From SABI01 sp963678555 (GTDB lineage Bacteria > Spirochaetota > Spirochaetia > Sphaerochaetales > Sphaerochaetaceae): a stretch of 64,000 nt of DNA. This document shows positions 1-9,078 of this stretch, one piece after another. The notes beneath the pieces were generated by a model. That model searched no databases, was not told the DNA's origin, and worked only from the letters and a program-made list of their open reading frames with translations. A program made the position numbers and the translations under genes. Numbering within the stretch: position 1 is the first letter of the stretch; every line of letters starts with the position of its first letter. The stretch spans positions 1,178,001 through 1,242,000 of the forward strand of contig CAXXJA010000002.1 in the NCBI GenBank assembly GCA_963678555.2, given 5' to 3'.

Positions 1-27
1 TGTTTATTTCTTGTCCTGATGTTGCCA

Positions 28-3000
28 TTAGTTAAACACTGCTCCATATACTACGTTTGAAGTTCCAGAAGAATTTATAGTTGTCGCCGAAACGTTGGCA
101 AATCCTGTAATATTCCCTGCTCCTGTTATATTCCTGATTTTGTAAGAACCATTCCCTATATCCGTTCCACCAGTTGTTGTTGAAGATGTGGCATTTACCA
201 TTGGAGTGATTGACTTAACAAGGATACCGGCTTCCTGTTCTACAACCTGAACTGAACCAGAGATATTGTAGGAACCTGTTGTAGCCCCTAATGTATCATT
301 TGCTGTAAGGATGGTTGGTTCTCCGCTGGTATAATAGAAGGTTATGTTGCTCCCGTTTCTCATCACGTTAGTAACGGTTCTTGGAGAGCCGATATCTACC
401 AAAGTGCCAGAGGCTTTGTAGGTAGAGCCAGAAGCATAAGCATTAAACTGAGAGGCTATTGAAGATATGAGAACATAATCAATACTTGAAGTGTATGAAT
501 TAGGGGAACTAATTGAAACAGGCGTTGTATAATAACCTTCATCCCTAAACCAATGAAGTGAAGTATCACTTGTTCTTAATATAGTTCCTTTATCATATGG
601 AGCAGAATGTATCTGGAAGTTTGTTCCATATAGAGTGGTTCTATAAGTATAAAATCGTAAAACATCACCAGCGGCGAAATCTGTTCTGTATCCAGAAATA
701 ATATTATGTGTGCCAGCAGGGTAATTAGAGGTATTCCATTCTACCCATCGTGAAGTTGTGCTTGTTGTGTTCTTTGTAATAAAGACATATCCAGAACTGT
801 TTGCGTGGTCTATATCCCACCAGTAATATAATCTATCAGTATCATTTGGAACGGTTATTGTTGCTACGAGTTCATATGAATATAATTCTTCTACCCCTCC
901 TGTTGAAGCAGAAACCAGAGTTAATCTGTTAGTAGCATCTAATCTTGTAGCAGCGTCAACGGTAGAGCCATTATAAGAACCAGTTGCTGTTTTCAATGTA
1001 GTTCCAACAGAAATTCCAGTGAGAACATCATACAAATAATCGGCTCTCCACCTCGTTTTGGATGGAATAGAAATTGGTGAAGATGGAGAACTTTCTACAA
1101 CTGTTTCAAATGAACTATGCTGAACTGAGCCAGTAAACGTTCCTCCAACAAGGCTAGCATTTACAGCAGTGATAGAACCATCACTCTCAATTCTTACATT
1201 GTTGTTTTCAGTTCGTATCAAACCACCATCTTTTATAACCAATTCTTTAGTCATCAAATCATCTGTATCAATCTTTTGTGCTTTGATAGAACCATCAATG
1301 AGTATCTTGTCAGCGTCCAGCATGATATAACTGGCTCCATCCACTACACCTACTTCAAGTTTTGCTCCTGTAATGGAGTTTCCAGAAGTATCAACTGCTT
1401 CAACTCTTAATCCAATGTTGTCTGCGTTCTGAGAAATAGAGGAAGCGTGTGTTTCTAATACTCCTCCTACCCCATCAACCGCTGTAACTCTTGTAGCCAA
1501 GGAAGTGATTTCATCAGCGTTTTGGGTTATTGAGGTAGCATTGGTTGAAATACCTGTTTCTGTATCAGTAACCCTTGTGGCAAGCGTAGATATATCCGTA
1601 GAGTTCTGTGAAATAGAGGTTCCATGGGAAGAAACAATACCATCAATAGTAGATACAGATGTGGCTAGTGAAGTAATTTCATCAGCATTCTGGCTTATTG
1701 AAGTTGTGTTGGTAGAAACATCTCCTTCAATAGTAGATACTGAGGTTGCTAGTGAAGTAATTTCATCAGCATTCTGGCTTATAGAGGTAGCGTTGGTTGA
1801 AATACCTGTTTCTGTATCGGTTACTCTTAAAGCCAAGGAAGTAATGTTAGTGGCATTCTGTGAAATTGAAGTTCCCTGTGAAGTAACAGTTCCATCAAGT
1901 GTAGAAACAGAGGTTGCTAGTGAAGTTATGCTATCGGCGTTCTGTGAGATAGAAGTAGCATTTGTAGATACATTCCCTTCAACTGTTGTTATTGCTGTAG
2001 CGTTAGTAGATATATCCGTAGCATTCTGGTTAATTGAGGTTGTATGAGAAGTAATTGTTCCTTCTGCTGTATCTACCCTTGTTGCTAGAGAGGTTATATC
2101 TGTAGCATTCTGGGAGATTGCTGTACCCTGTGAAGTAATAGTTCCATCTATTGTAGATACTGAGGTTGCTAGTGAAGTAATTTCATCAGCATTCTGAGTA
2201 ATAGAGGTTCCGTGAGTAGTTATAGTCCCTTCGGCTGTTGTAACCCTTCCTGCTAAAGTAGTGATTGAAGAGGAGTTCTGTGAAATTGAAGTAGCATTTG
2301 TTGTAACGTTGCCATCTATTGTAGAAATAGAGATAGATAAGGAACTGATTTCATCAGCATTTTGGGAAATAGAGGTTCCATGAGTAGTTATAGTTCCTTC
2401 GGCTGTTGTAACCCTTCCTGCTAACGTAGTGATTGAAGAGGAGTTCTGTGAAATAGAGGTTCCATGGGAAGAAACAGTACCATCAATAGTAGATACAGAT
2501 GTGGCTAGTGAAGTAATTTCATCAGCATTCTGGGAAATAGCAGTAGCGTTGGTTGTAATGCCAGTTTCTGTATCGGTTACTCTTAAAGCAACAGCAGTTA
2601 TATCCGTAGAGTTTTGTGAAATAGCAGTACCTTGTGTTGTGACAGTTCCATCAATGGTAGAAATATCACTTGCCAGCGAAGTTATATTACCGGCATTTAC
2701 AGAAATGCTTGTTTCAGCATTGCCTAAATCAGTTATCAAAGAGGAAATAGAGGTAGAATGAGAACCAACTGTTGTTTGAAGTCCTCCAATAGCAGTTGTA
2801 TGAGAACCAACCGTTGAAGATAAACCGGTTAAATCAGTAGTCAATCCACTAATATCTGTCGTATGAGAACCAACCGTTGAAGTTAAGCCGGTTAAATCAA
2901 TTGAAATAGTACCTATGCTGCCAGCGTTCGCTAGAATATCTTCTGCCTGTGAAGCCAGTTCTAAACCTTGATTTACAATGTCGCCTTCTGCGGTTCCTAT

Positions 3001-4512
3001 TCTTGCTGTCAAATCTGCCAAATCTGTAGATTGTCCTGCTGTGGTTGCCTCTACTTCATCAAGCCTATCTTCAACAGAAACTATCTGCTCTTCTACATCA
3101 AGAGTTCCACTTAAAGAGGTAGTTCTGAAACTTCTAGTGCTTAATGAGGTTGTCTGGAATGTAATATTTCCAGCACTCACACAATGGTATTCATACAAGT
3201 CATTATGAGTTTGGTTGATTGCTTTTGAAGTAATGAAAACTGTTGTAGTAAGCCCTGTCTTTGTATCTTGTAAGGTAGCGAAAGAGCCTATGTTGAATGA
3301 AGTTCTACTTATGAAACTAAAATCATAGGTTCTTACTGTCTGCCGGTTGAAGATGATGTTAGCCAATCTTTCAGCGTTGTCTTCATCATAAACATAGTCA
3401 GCAGAATACTCTTCTGGTTCATACCTTGGGCTTGTAGGAACTATCTTTGTTTCGTTTTCTTCGTGTCTAATAATAACATCTGCTCTAATGTCAAACTTGT
3501 TGATATACAAAAGTCCACCGGTAGTATTTTGGAATACAACCTTTGCCTGTGTAGGTTCATAAGAGGAACTTACCAAGGCAATGCCTTCATCAGCAGAATA
3601 ATCCAATATGTGGTTTGAGGAATGGATTAAATCTACATCTTCATCAATCAATCTGAACTTCTGGAATATATCTTTCTCGTTGGAGCCAGCAGGATAATAG
3701 AGGTTCGCATACACTCCTTTCTTACTTTCAGCATCCTTTATATCTCTGTATACCAGTTGATTTGTTTCAGTAGTGAGATTGCTCCATTTAAGAACTACAC
3801 CGCTTTCCTCATTATCAGTTTTGCTAACATTGAGAGGTTGTATGATGTTGTCATTATTAAAAATTTGCCCTGTGGTTACTGTATCAGGGTAAGCGTTTGA
3901 AATCTCTATGGTGTTGTAGATGTTATTTGTCTTCCAAGCATATCCATATTCTTCACAGAGTTTTGTGAATACATCACTGATACTTTCACCAGATTTTATT
4001 TTGAAAGCCTCAAAGAGCGTGTCATTATAAACAGTGGTAGAAAGAGAAAAATCTACATCAGTGTATAAGCCAAGGATTTTATGAAATAAGGAGTTTCCTA
4101 CATCAGTATTATCACATAACTTTACATTGGTGAAAACAACATCTTCTTCCAATGTCCTATCAAGGAGAATACTCAAATCCTGAACTTGAACGCTGAAAGT
4201 TCTTAAATCTTCGTAGATAGAAAAACTAGCGTTTGGACGTATGTAGCCCCTAAAATATATTGAAGAGTTCTTCCTTACCTCTACACCAAGAAGATTAGGG
4301 TTTTGAATAAAGGTTTGAAACTGTGTGTTAGTGAGATTGATAGCCAAATCCATAGTGGAATAAGTTCTGTTTCCATCTACTGAAAGTGCTTCTGTGAACC
4401 CATAACTGGTATCAAGAGCCTCAATTGAAGTTCCGGTAGCGTTCCAGTTGTTCGCTACATCATAGCCAAATATTCCATCATAGTAAAAGTTAACATTGTA
4501 AGTATCTGCCAT
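28..4512 (-). CDS. Phage tail tip / tail fibre protein with coiled-coil repeats
   Basis: This 1494-residue protein is the last gene of the phage tail module. The first ~430 residues look like a baseplate-hub or tail-tip domain. Residues about 620-1040 are a run of 28-residue repeats (motif SISQNADEITSLATSVSTID and variants), exactly four heptads each, as expected for a long trimeric coiled coil. Residues about 1050-1150 (motifs LDADKILIDGSI, IESDGSITAVNASLVGG) resemble the segment preceding the distal domain in lambda J-like host-specificity proteins. The Gly/Ser/Thr-rich C-terminus is a candidate receptor-binding end. The tail-tip role follows from position after the tape measure gene and from these motifs; the receptor-binding role is inference. 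A terminator separates it from the tape measure gene, so it may have its own promoter. Confidence 0.75.
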   Translation of the reverse strand: MADTYNVNFYYDGIFGYDVANNWNATGTSIEALDTSYGFTEALSVDGNRTYSTMDLAINLTNTQFQTFIQNPNLLGVEVRKNSSIYFRGYIRPNASFSIYEDLRTFSVQVQDLSILLDRTLEEDVVFTNVKLCDNTDVGNSLFHKILGLYTDVDFSLSTTVYNDTLFEAFKIKSGESISDVFTKLCEEYGYAWKTNNIYNTIEISNAYPDTVTTGQIFNNDNIIQPLNVSKTDNEESGVVLKWSNLTTETNQLVYRDIKDAESKKGVYANLYYPAGSNEKDIFQKFRLIDEDVDLIHSSNHILDYSADEGIALVSSSYEPTQAKVVFQNTTGGLLYINKFDIRADVIIRHEENETKIVPTSPRYEPEEYSADYVYDEDNAERLANIIFNRQTVRTYDFSFISRTSFNIGSFATLQDTKTGLTTTVFITSKAINQTHNDLYEYHCVSAGNITFQTTSLSTRSFRTTSLSGTLDVEEQIVSVEDRLDEVEATTAGQSTDLADLTARIGTAEGDIVNQGLELASQAEDILANAGSIGTISIDLTGLTSTVGSHTTDISGLTTDLTGLSSTVGSHTTAIGGLQTTVGSHSTSISSLITDLGNAETSISVNAGNITSLASDISTIDGTVTTQGTAISQNSTDITAVALRVTDTETGITTNATAISQNADEITSLATSVSTIDGTVSSHGTSISQNSSSITTLAGRVTTAEGTITTHGTSISQNADEISSLSISISTIDGNVTTNATSISQNSSSITTLAGRVTTAEGTITTHGTSITQNADEITSLATSVSTIDGTITSQGTAISQNATDITSLATRVDTAEGTITSHTTSINQNATDISTNATAITTVEGNVSTNATSISQNADSITSLATSVSTLDGTVTSQGTSISQNATNITSLALRVTDTETGISTNATSISQNADEITSLATSVSTIEGDVSTNTTSISQNADEITSLATSVSTIDGIVSSHGTSISQNSTDISTLATRVTDTETGISTNATSITQNADEITSLATRVTAVDGVGGVLETHASSISQNADNIGLRVEAVDTSGNSITGAKLEVGVVDGASYIMLDADKILIDGSIKAQKIDTDDLMTKELVIKDGGLIRTENNNVRIESDGSITAVNASLVGGTFTGSVQHSSFETVVESSPSSPISIPSKTRWRADYLYDVLTGISVGTTLKTATGSYNGSTVDAATRLDATNRLTLVSASTGGVEELYSYELVATITVPNDTDRLYYWWDIDHANSSGYVFITKNTTSTTSRWVEWNTSNYPAGTHNIISGYRTDFAAGDVLRFYTYRTTLYGTNFQIHSAPYDKGTILRTSDTSLHWFRDEGYYTTPVSISSPNSYTSSIDYVLISSIASQFNAYASGSTYKASGTLVDIGSPRTVTNVMRNGSNITFYYTSGEPTILTANDTLGATTGSYNISGSVQVVEQEAGILVKSITPMVNATSSTTTGGTDIGNGSYKIRNITGAGNITGFANVSATTINSSGTSNVVYGAVFN
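1400..2650 (-). repeat. About 14 tandem 84-bp coding repeats in the tail fibre gene
   Basis: Near-identical 84-bp units encode 28-residue repeats starting TSISQN or TAISQN. Two sub-types partly alternate: ADEITSLATSVSTIDG and SSSITTLAGRVTTAEG. Two units of the second type are identical at protein level. One unit near the distal end is lengthened to 31 residues and the last is partial. Nucleotide identity between units is high enough for slippage or recombination to change fibre length. Confidence 0.85.
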
Positions 4513-4562
4513 TTGTTTTCCCTTTCATAATAGAAGTAGGAAATAGAGGTGGTTTTTTATCC

Positions 4563-4592
4563 AAAAAAAGGTGGCATCACTGCCACCAAAAA
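4563..4592 (-). terminator. Rho-independent terminator after the tape measure gene
   Basis: A perfect 7-bp stem (GGTGGCA/TGCCACC) with a 4-nt loop is followed on the minus strand by seven T. It lies between the tape measure C-terminal fragment and the tail-fibre start. An A5 run on the other side means it could also act in reverse, but no plus-strand gene is present. Confidence 0.8.
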
Positions 4593-4611
4593 GGAGAAAC
4601 TTATGAGAAGG

Positions 4612-5151
4612 CTAGAAAGCGTTTTTAGGCACTCTGCCAATCTTCTGTGCTGATTTTATCGCCTTGTAGGCTTTCTCTCCAAAATCATCTATTCCATAAA
4701 TTGTGTTGTTTTCAACCTTCACTATTATCTGTGCTGGTTGGCTGTTTCCTCCAAATCCAAAGTCATTTGCCTTGGATAGCGGAAGAACCACTTCCGGTTC
4801 ATTACCATCACCAATCATAGCCAGTGTAGGTTTGGTGGCAACTCCACCTTCTGCCAACGCTGGAACATAAGATTGATTAGAGATAGTCGCAACCTGTGTA
4901 GCCGTAAGGCCAGCAATCAAAGCAGCGGCAATACCTCCACCAATCGGCCCAAGGTCGCTGAATGCCCTAACAGTAGCCATTGCGCCGTTAATAAGCGCCG
5001 TTGCTATACTGTTTCTCTTGTTAGCATCAAACTCTTTCTTTCCAATCTCGTTGGTAAGCCTTGCGGCTTCTGCTTCTGCGTCTGTTTTAGCCTGTAAAGC
5101 GTCAGCAATGTTAGCATTATAAGCATCATCAATGGCTTGTTTCTGGTTCAT
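4612..5151 (-). CDS. Tape measure protein, C-terminal fragment
   Basis: This 179-residue reading frame continues the tape measure protein upstream. It starts with Ala/Glu/Lys-rich helix, then a hydrophobic Gly/Ala stretch (GPIGGGIAAALIAGLTATQV), then the motif ALAEGGVATKPTLAMIGDG, which is typical of tape measure C-termini. It sits 7 nt past the stop of the preceding frame and is shifted by one base. Its frame stays open upstream for a few codons, so one skipped base (at about 5162-5165) would give one protein of about 940 residues. It could be a real separate gene, a frameshift mutation or a sequence error; a slippery heptamer like that in the chaperone pair is not visible. Confidence 0.6.
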   Translation of the reverse strand: MNQKQAIDDAYNANIADALQAKTDAEAEAARLTNEIGKKEFDANKRNSIATALINGAMATVRAFSDLGPIGGGIAAALIAGLTATQVATISNQSYVPALAEGGVATKPTLAMIGDGNEPEVVLPLSKANDFGFGGNSQPAQIIVKVENNTIYGIDDFGEKAYKAIKSAQKIGRVPKNAF

Positions 5152-5158
5152 ATATTCA

Positions 5159-7432
5159 TCATAAGATTATAGCGTCAGCATCATACTGTTCTTGAAGAGC
5201 CGTCATTTTTTCATCTCTGGATTCTGATTCAGCATCTTCCTGTTCTTCGTAAATTGCTGTTTGTTCTTTTACATTTTTTTCAGCGGCATCAAGAGCGTTT
5301 CTTAACCCATCTAAAATAGAATTTTCAAGGGCAGAAAACATATCACTGATTGATTTGACGGTTGAACCAAACTCTTTTTCCAAAGAAGCAATTTCATTAT
5401 CAAGAGACTTGAAGAAATCATCCCATCCTTCGGGTTTCTCCATATTCATCTTCATCTGAACTGCTATGGTATTTTCACCAAAGCCTCCACCTTGGGCTTC
5501 CTTCTTCTGCTGTTTAAGAAGAGCAAGTATTTCCTTGTATTGCTCTATCTGCTCCTCTGTCAAACCTTCGGTCTTCATCAACTCTTCGTTATATTCAATC
5601 TGTTTATCTATTGCCTGTATCTTGTATTTCTGGCTTTGTTGAAGCATAGAATTATGTTCGTCAAGATAATCTTTTGCGGTTTTCAATCCAGATTGTTCTT
5701 CTCTAAGTAAATCCAGTTGTTCTTTCTTTTGGTCTGTTACCAAAGCAAGATTAGTTCTCTGCTCCTGTGTGAGTTTACTGATAGCGTCCATATCAGCCAT
5801 TATGGCTTCATTTTTCTCAATCTCGGTTTCAAGCATTGCTACCCTATCATCAATAGAATAGTTAATGAGAACTTGGTTCTTTTCTATGTAGTCCATTATA
5901 TCAAGCCATTCGCTTGACTGTCCGGTAATGCCGGCAATGGCTTGTTCGTTCTCAATATACTGGTCTTTCATATCCCTTGCGATAAGTAGGGCTTCTTGTC
6001 CGTATTTACCGTAGAGAGTGCTTACAGCACCTCCCTGCTCTGCGAAATCAAATAATGAAATATCTTCACTGCCAATGGTTTTAGCCATTTTTTCATAGTC
6101 ATCAAGTATCTGGTTGTTAGCATCAAGAAGGCTTTGAGAATTTAACCAATCACCGCCATAGAGTGTTGATAATTCATCAAGAAATTCGCTCACTGTCTGT
6201 TTAGCAGAAGTTGCCTGTTCTACCATTTCACCAGTAGATAGTATAGTTGCTTGCTGTGTTCCAGCGTGAGTTCCAGAAGCGTTCAGAGAGAACTTTTCAT
6301 CATTAGCAGAAACAGGATTATCTACTCTCTGCTGTAACGCTAACTCTTTTAGTTTTGCTTGTCTTTCATCCCAATAATCTTGAAGTGCTTCACCTTCACG
6401 AATTGCCAGTTCAGCCAAAGCGGCAGTGATATTTCCAACTTCGTTTCTACCAATAAGATTACTTCTTGTTACTTGGCCTCCTGCGGCAGCAAAAGCGGCT
6501 AACTTCTTATCAGCGTCTTTAATCATTGCTTCAAGTGTTGCGGTGTCCTCTTCTTGTAGAGGGCGTAATGTTCCATCTCCGGCATTTCTTACTTTTGTTT
6601 CAGCATTATCTACTTTAAGTTTCAGAAGGAACCCATCAGCCAACTGTTTTCCGATATCTACCCATCCATCAATATCATTTAGAACCTGTTCCCCAAACTC
6701 TTCTTTGATATCACCAAGAGTATTGCCTAAACTCTCCAACTTACCAGTTGTGGTGTTGGCTATGGCTTCGCTTAATCCACCGTATCTACTTTCAATCTCT
6801 TTGAGAATAATATCCTGTGCCTGCCACTGTTTGTTTTCAGCAACAAGCGTTTTAATGAGCCTTACTTTCTGTTCGTCAATGTCTATACCGGCTTCTTTGA
6901 GAGCGCCAAAGTTCTTGACTGGATTTTCTACTGCCTCGCCTACTTTCTTAACGCTATCAGTCAAATCCTTATCAAGAGCAGAAGACATATCCATAGCGGC
7001 TTTAAGCGCCCTTGGAAATACATCTTGCCCTATGTTCTGATAAGAAAGCATAAGTGATTGTGCTGAAATAACCGCCTCATCACCAAAGGTAGTGAGGTTC
7101 TGATATTCACTAGCCAATCTAATCATATAATCAGCGGAAATATCTGCTTCTCTTCCGCTGGCAGTAATAGCGTTTCTCAGTTTCAGTTCTGCTCTTTCCT
7201 GAACCTTGTAGGTTTCAATCATCTCTTTGGAAACATCTACTATCTTTTTAAGAGCATCACCAGCCAACTTAGCCGCAACAAGGAACTTACCACCTTTCAA
7301 GAAGTTCTCAAAAGTGGAGTTTGCCTTCTGCTGGCTTTCTTTCATCTGGTCTATTTTCTTATTTACTTTTTCTAATTCTGCTCTGGCTTTCGCTGTTTCG
7401 GCCTCAACAGTCATCTTCAATTTACTTGCCAT
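5159..7432 (-). CDS. Phage tail tape measure protein, main part
   Basis: This 757-residue protein is rich in Lys, Glu, Gln and Ala with long predicted helices. The N-terminus (residues 1-50) is a charged coiled coil. Residues about 50-270 match the conserved tape measure N-terminal region (motifs LAGDALKKIVDVSKEM, SAQSLMLSYQNIG, VGEAVENPVKNFGALKEAG). Tape measure proteins set tail length and pass through the tail tube with the DNA. It lies directly downstream of the frameshifting chaperone pair, the standard siphovirus order. The frame ends abruptly in helix, and its continuation is found one frame away at 5151, so the gene appears split. Confidence 0.85.
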   Translation of the reverse strand: MASKLKMTVEAETAKARAELEKVNKKIDQMKESQQKANSTFENFLKGGKFLVAAKLAGDALKKIVDVSKEMIETYKVQERAELKLRNAITASGREADISADYMIRLASEYQNLTTFGDEAVISAQSLMLSYQNIGQDVFPRALKAAMDMSSALDKDLTDSVKKVGEAVENPVKNFGALKEAGIDIDEQKVRLIKTLVAENKQWQAQDIILKEIESRYGGLSEAIANTTTGKLESLGNTLGDIKEEFGEQVLNDIDGWVDIGKQLADGFLLKLKVDNAETKVRNAGDGTLRPLQEEDTATLEAMIKDADKKLAAFAAAGGQVTRSNLIGRNEVGNITAALAELAIREGEALQDYWDERQAKLKELALQQRVDNPVSANDEKFSLNASGTHAGTQQATILSTGEMVEQATSAKQTVSEFLDELSTLYGGDWLNSQSLLDANNQILDDYEKMAKTIGSEDISLFDFAEQGGAVSTLYGKYGQEALLIARDMKDQYIENEQAIAGITGQSSEWLDIMDYIEKNQVLINYSIDDRVAMLETEIEKNEAIMADMDAISKLTQEQRTNLALVTDQKKEQLDLLREEQSGLKTAKDYLDEHNSMLQQSQKYKIQAIDKQIEYNEELMKTEGLTEEQIEQYKEILALLKQQKKEAQGGGFGENTIAVQMKMNMEKPEGWDDFFKSLDNEIASLEKEFGSTVKSISDMFSALENSILDGLRNALDAAEKNVKEQTAIYEEQEDAESESRDEKMTALQEQYDADAIIL

Positions 7433-7441
7433 AATGTTTCC

Positions 7442-7684
7442 TTATAATTTTGGTCTGACATTCCCATACTGCTTATCTTGTGAAGTGAGAAGAGTGATTA
7501 TTTCCATATGTAGGTTCAGTTGTTCCGCCCATCCACCTTTATAGGGGAACCCAAAATCTTTGTATTTTGTGAAGAAATTCACACATTCAACACTGAAAGC
7601 ATCTTTGAAATAATCCGCTATCTCTGTCCTTAGTACCTCTACGCCATTTTTCAGGATTGTCTTTCTGTCTTTACTACCATACAT
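7442..7684 (-). CDS. Tail assembly chaperone, downstream (T-like) part reached by -1 frameshift
   Basis: An 80-residue stretch follows the first ATG, but the same frame is open upstream to 7738, inside the slippery site at the end of the preceding gene. Read through a -1 shift, the product is a fusion of about 212 residues (114 + 98). This matches the lambda G/GT arrangement conserved in siphoviruses, where the minor fusion product recruits tape measure protein to the tail tube subunits. The gene lies 9 nt upstream of the tape measure start. A separate product from the internal ATG is possible but less likely. Confidence 0.7.
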   Translation of the reverse strand: MYGSKDRKTILKNGVEVLRTEIADYFKDAFSVECVNFFTKYKDFGFPYKGGWAEQLNLHMEIITLLTSQDKQYGNVRPKL

Positions 7685-7734
7685 AGGTTTGAAAGCAGCG
7701 GTGTATCCTTCTAAAAGTAAGCCGTAGAGGGTTA

Positions 7735-8079
7735 TTAGTTTTTTGATTGTTCTTGGTTCAAACTGGAAGCGTTGAAGATATGTGTAGCCACTTCAACGTA
7801 AAAATCCCAAGTATCGGGAAGGTTAAGTAGGTTCTCTGGTGTAGCATTTACAATATCGCCGTCAACCACTACTTCAAGGTTGTGTATCTTCTTCACGTTT
7901 TTCATCCAAACTTTCTTCGCCAAGTTAGCGTAGTTTCCATTTGTCTCTGATGTGAATATGTCCTTTTCGCTTGCTGTAATGTATGAGAAGTCAACTTTGA
8001 TTTGCTCTTCTTCTGGTAGTTCTGTATTTCCGTTCCAAGTAGGAACATAGGTTCCTGTTCTCTGTAATATAAGTTTCAT
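7735..8079 (-). CDS. Tail assembly chaperone, G-like
   Basis: This 114-residue acidic protein starts MKLILQRTGTYVPTWNGN and lies between the tail tube and tape measure genes, the invariant place of G-type tail chaperones. It ends in codons TCA AAA AAC TAA, which contain a perfect -1 slippery heptamer next to the stop. The assignment rests on gene order, size and frameshift signal rather than on a recognised domain. It is preceded by a terminator from the tail tube gene, so read-through or a promoter near 8080-8140 must drive it. Confidence 0.75.
   Translation of the reverse strand: MKLILQRTGTYVPTWNGNTELPEEEQIKVDFSYITASEKDIFTSETNGNYANLAKKVWMKNVKKIHNLEVVVDGDIVNATPENLLNLPDTWDFYVEVATHIFNASSLNQEQSKN
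7738..7744 (-). promoter_or_regulatory. Programmed -1 ribosomal frameshift site (A AAA AAC)
   Basis: The minus strand reads TCA AAA AAC TAA TAA. The heptamer A AAA AAC is in the correct X XXY YYZ phase relative to the upstream gene and abuts its stop. After a -1 shift the reading continues CTA ATA ACC CTC and stays open into the downstream frame to 7442. Programmed frameshifting at this gene pair is well established in tailed phages. Confidence 0.85.
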
Positions 8080-8137
8080 TCTATATTTCTCCTATAATAG
8101 AAGTAGGAAGAAGGGGTTCCTTTTTTTCCTTGGGACG

Positions 8138-8164
8138 TAAAAAAAGCAGTAGTCTCCTACTGCT
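8138..8164 (-). terminator. Rho-independent terminator after the tail tube gene
   Basis: A perfect 8-bp stem (AGCAGTAG/CTACTGCT) with a 4-nt loop is followed on the minus strand by a T run. It lies 26 nt after the tail tube stop codon. A partial terminator here lets the tube protein be made in excess over later tail proteins. Confidence 0.85.
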
Positions 8165-8189
8165 CTTCAATCGTCAATAATCTGTTCTG

Positions 8190-8588
8190 TTAAACTACTG
8201 TTGCTAATTCAAATTCGCCGTCTGCCTCAAAAGAACAAGAGAATGTAACCTTGTCTTCTGCTGGAACGCTGATATCAAAATTAGTGATAAGCGCTGTTCC
8301 AGTAAGTTCCTTGTCAGCACTCAATCCAAGGTGAAGTTCGCTCTTTGCTAGAGTTCCACCAGATAGCATACTGTTGTAAATAGCACTTTGTGCTGTGTCA
8401 GCCAAATCTAATGTTCCAGAGAAAGAACCTGTAAAGTCTCTTACGGTATATTCTCTGTTTTTATAATCTTTTCCAAGTTCTGGAACCTCTGTGGTTCCTA
8501 CGCTGATAGAAGCGCTCCAGTTATCTACATAACCAACAGCGTCTGCGCCAATCTTGAAATAACCGTCTTTTCCTAATACTGCTCCCAT
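8190..8588 (-). CDS. Phage major tail (tube) protein
   Basis: This 132-residue protein has the size and beta-rich pattern of siphovirus tail tube subunits. It begins GKDGYFKIGADAVGYVDNW and has the alternating motif DFTGSFSGTLDLADTAQ and a C-terminal AEDKVTFSCSFEADGEF strand pair, common in the tail-tube fold. It is followed by a strong terminator and then the chaperone pair, the usual position of the tube gene. Subunits would stack as hexameric rings around the tape measure protein. Confidence 0.8.
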   Translation of the reverse strand: MGAVLGKDGYFKIGADAVGYVDNWSASISVGTTEVPELGKDYKNREYTVRDFTGSFSGTLDLADTAQSAIYNSMLSGGTLAKSELHLGLSADKELTGTALITNFDISVPAEDKVTFSCSFEADGEFELATVV

Positions 8589-8603
8589 ATCTTTACTCCT
8601 ATG

Positions 8604-8768
8604 TTAGTCTTCAAATTTTTCCAATGTGATTTCCTCTTCGGCTATCACATTTTCCTCAATCTCTATTTCTTTCATAACGTATGGTTTTGCTATGTTTCCG
8701 CAATCCGGACAAATCATAGGAACCATTACATTATCGTTTGTGTATCCACACTTCTCACATTTAATCAT
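8604..8768 (-). CDS. Small zinc-ribbon protein
   Basis: This 54-residue frame starts ATG at 8768, overlapping the stop of the upstream gene by ATGA. The N-terminus has two CxxC pairs (CEKCGY and CPDCGN, residues 4-25), a classical rubredoxin-like zinc ribbon; the rest is acidic (EIEIEENVIAEEE). Similar small zinc ribbons occur in phage structural operons without known function. Translational coupling to the upstream gene supports it being real. Confidence 0.65.
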   Translation of the reverse strand: MIKCEKCGYTNDNVMVPMICPDCGNIAKPYVMKEIEIEENVIAEEEITLEKFED

Positions 8769-9078
8769 TTGCCATACTCTCCATTCTCAACTTCCACTTG
8801 AAGGTTCAAAGAACTTACAAAGAGTTCATCACCTTCAAAGTGTTCTCTTTCTGTCACTGTTATGTTCAGGGAACTTCCTTTTAATCGGTGGTAGGTTCTA
8901 AACAGGTAATATAAAATATCGCTGTAAAGATAACCTTCTTTGATAAGTTGTTCTTTGTTTCCGTTCTTGTGAACGAACACTATCTCTGTCTCATAGGTGT
9001 CGCTAAACCGTTCCGCTGGAACAGTCTTCCCACATCCTATGAAAATACTTGGGTAGAACGTGAGGTTATCAATTGACC
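8765..9078 (-). CDS. Phage structural protein, 5' end missing at a joint
   Basis: The last ~104 residues of a phage protein are visible (motifs NLTFYPSIFIGCGK, YLYSDILYYLFRTYHRLKG, SLNLQVEVENGEYGK). By position before the tail tube gene it could be a tail terminator or head-tail joining protein, but no domain is recognised. Open frame continues to 9199, but from about 9079 its base composition and amino acid content (Arg/Pro/Ala-rich) change abruptly, and that part is better read as a plus-strand gene. The true start is therefore lost. Confidence 0.6.

Noticed and set aside
1400..2650. Repeat array as a CRISPR
   Set aside because: Units are contiguous 84-bp coding repeats in frame, with no unique spacers.
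1505..3208. Plus-strand open frames of 76-180 codons opposite the tail fibre repeats
   Set aside because: They are antisense shadows of the repeated coding sequence, with low-complexity Val/Ser/Glu content and no ribosome sites.
1..9078. A prophage integrated beside the hydrogenase operon
   Set aside because: No integrase, att repeats or target gene are present at the boundary, and both genes at the boundary are truncated, which fits an artificial joint better.
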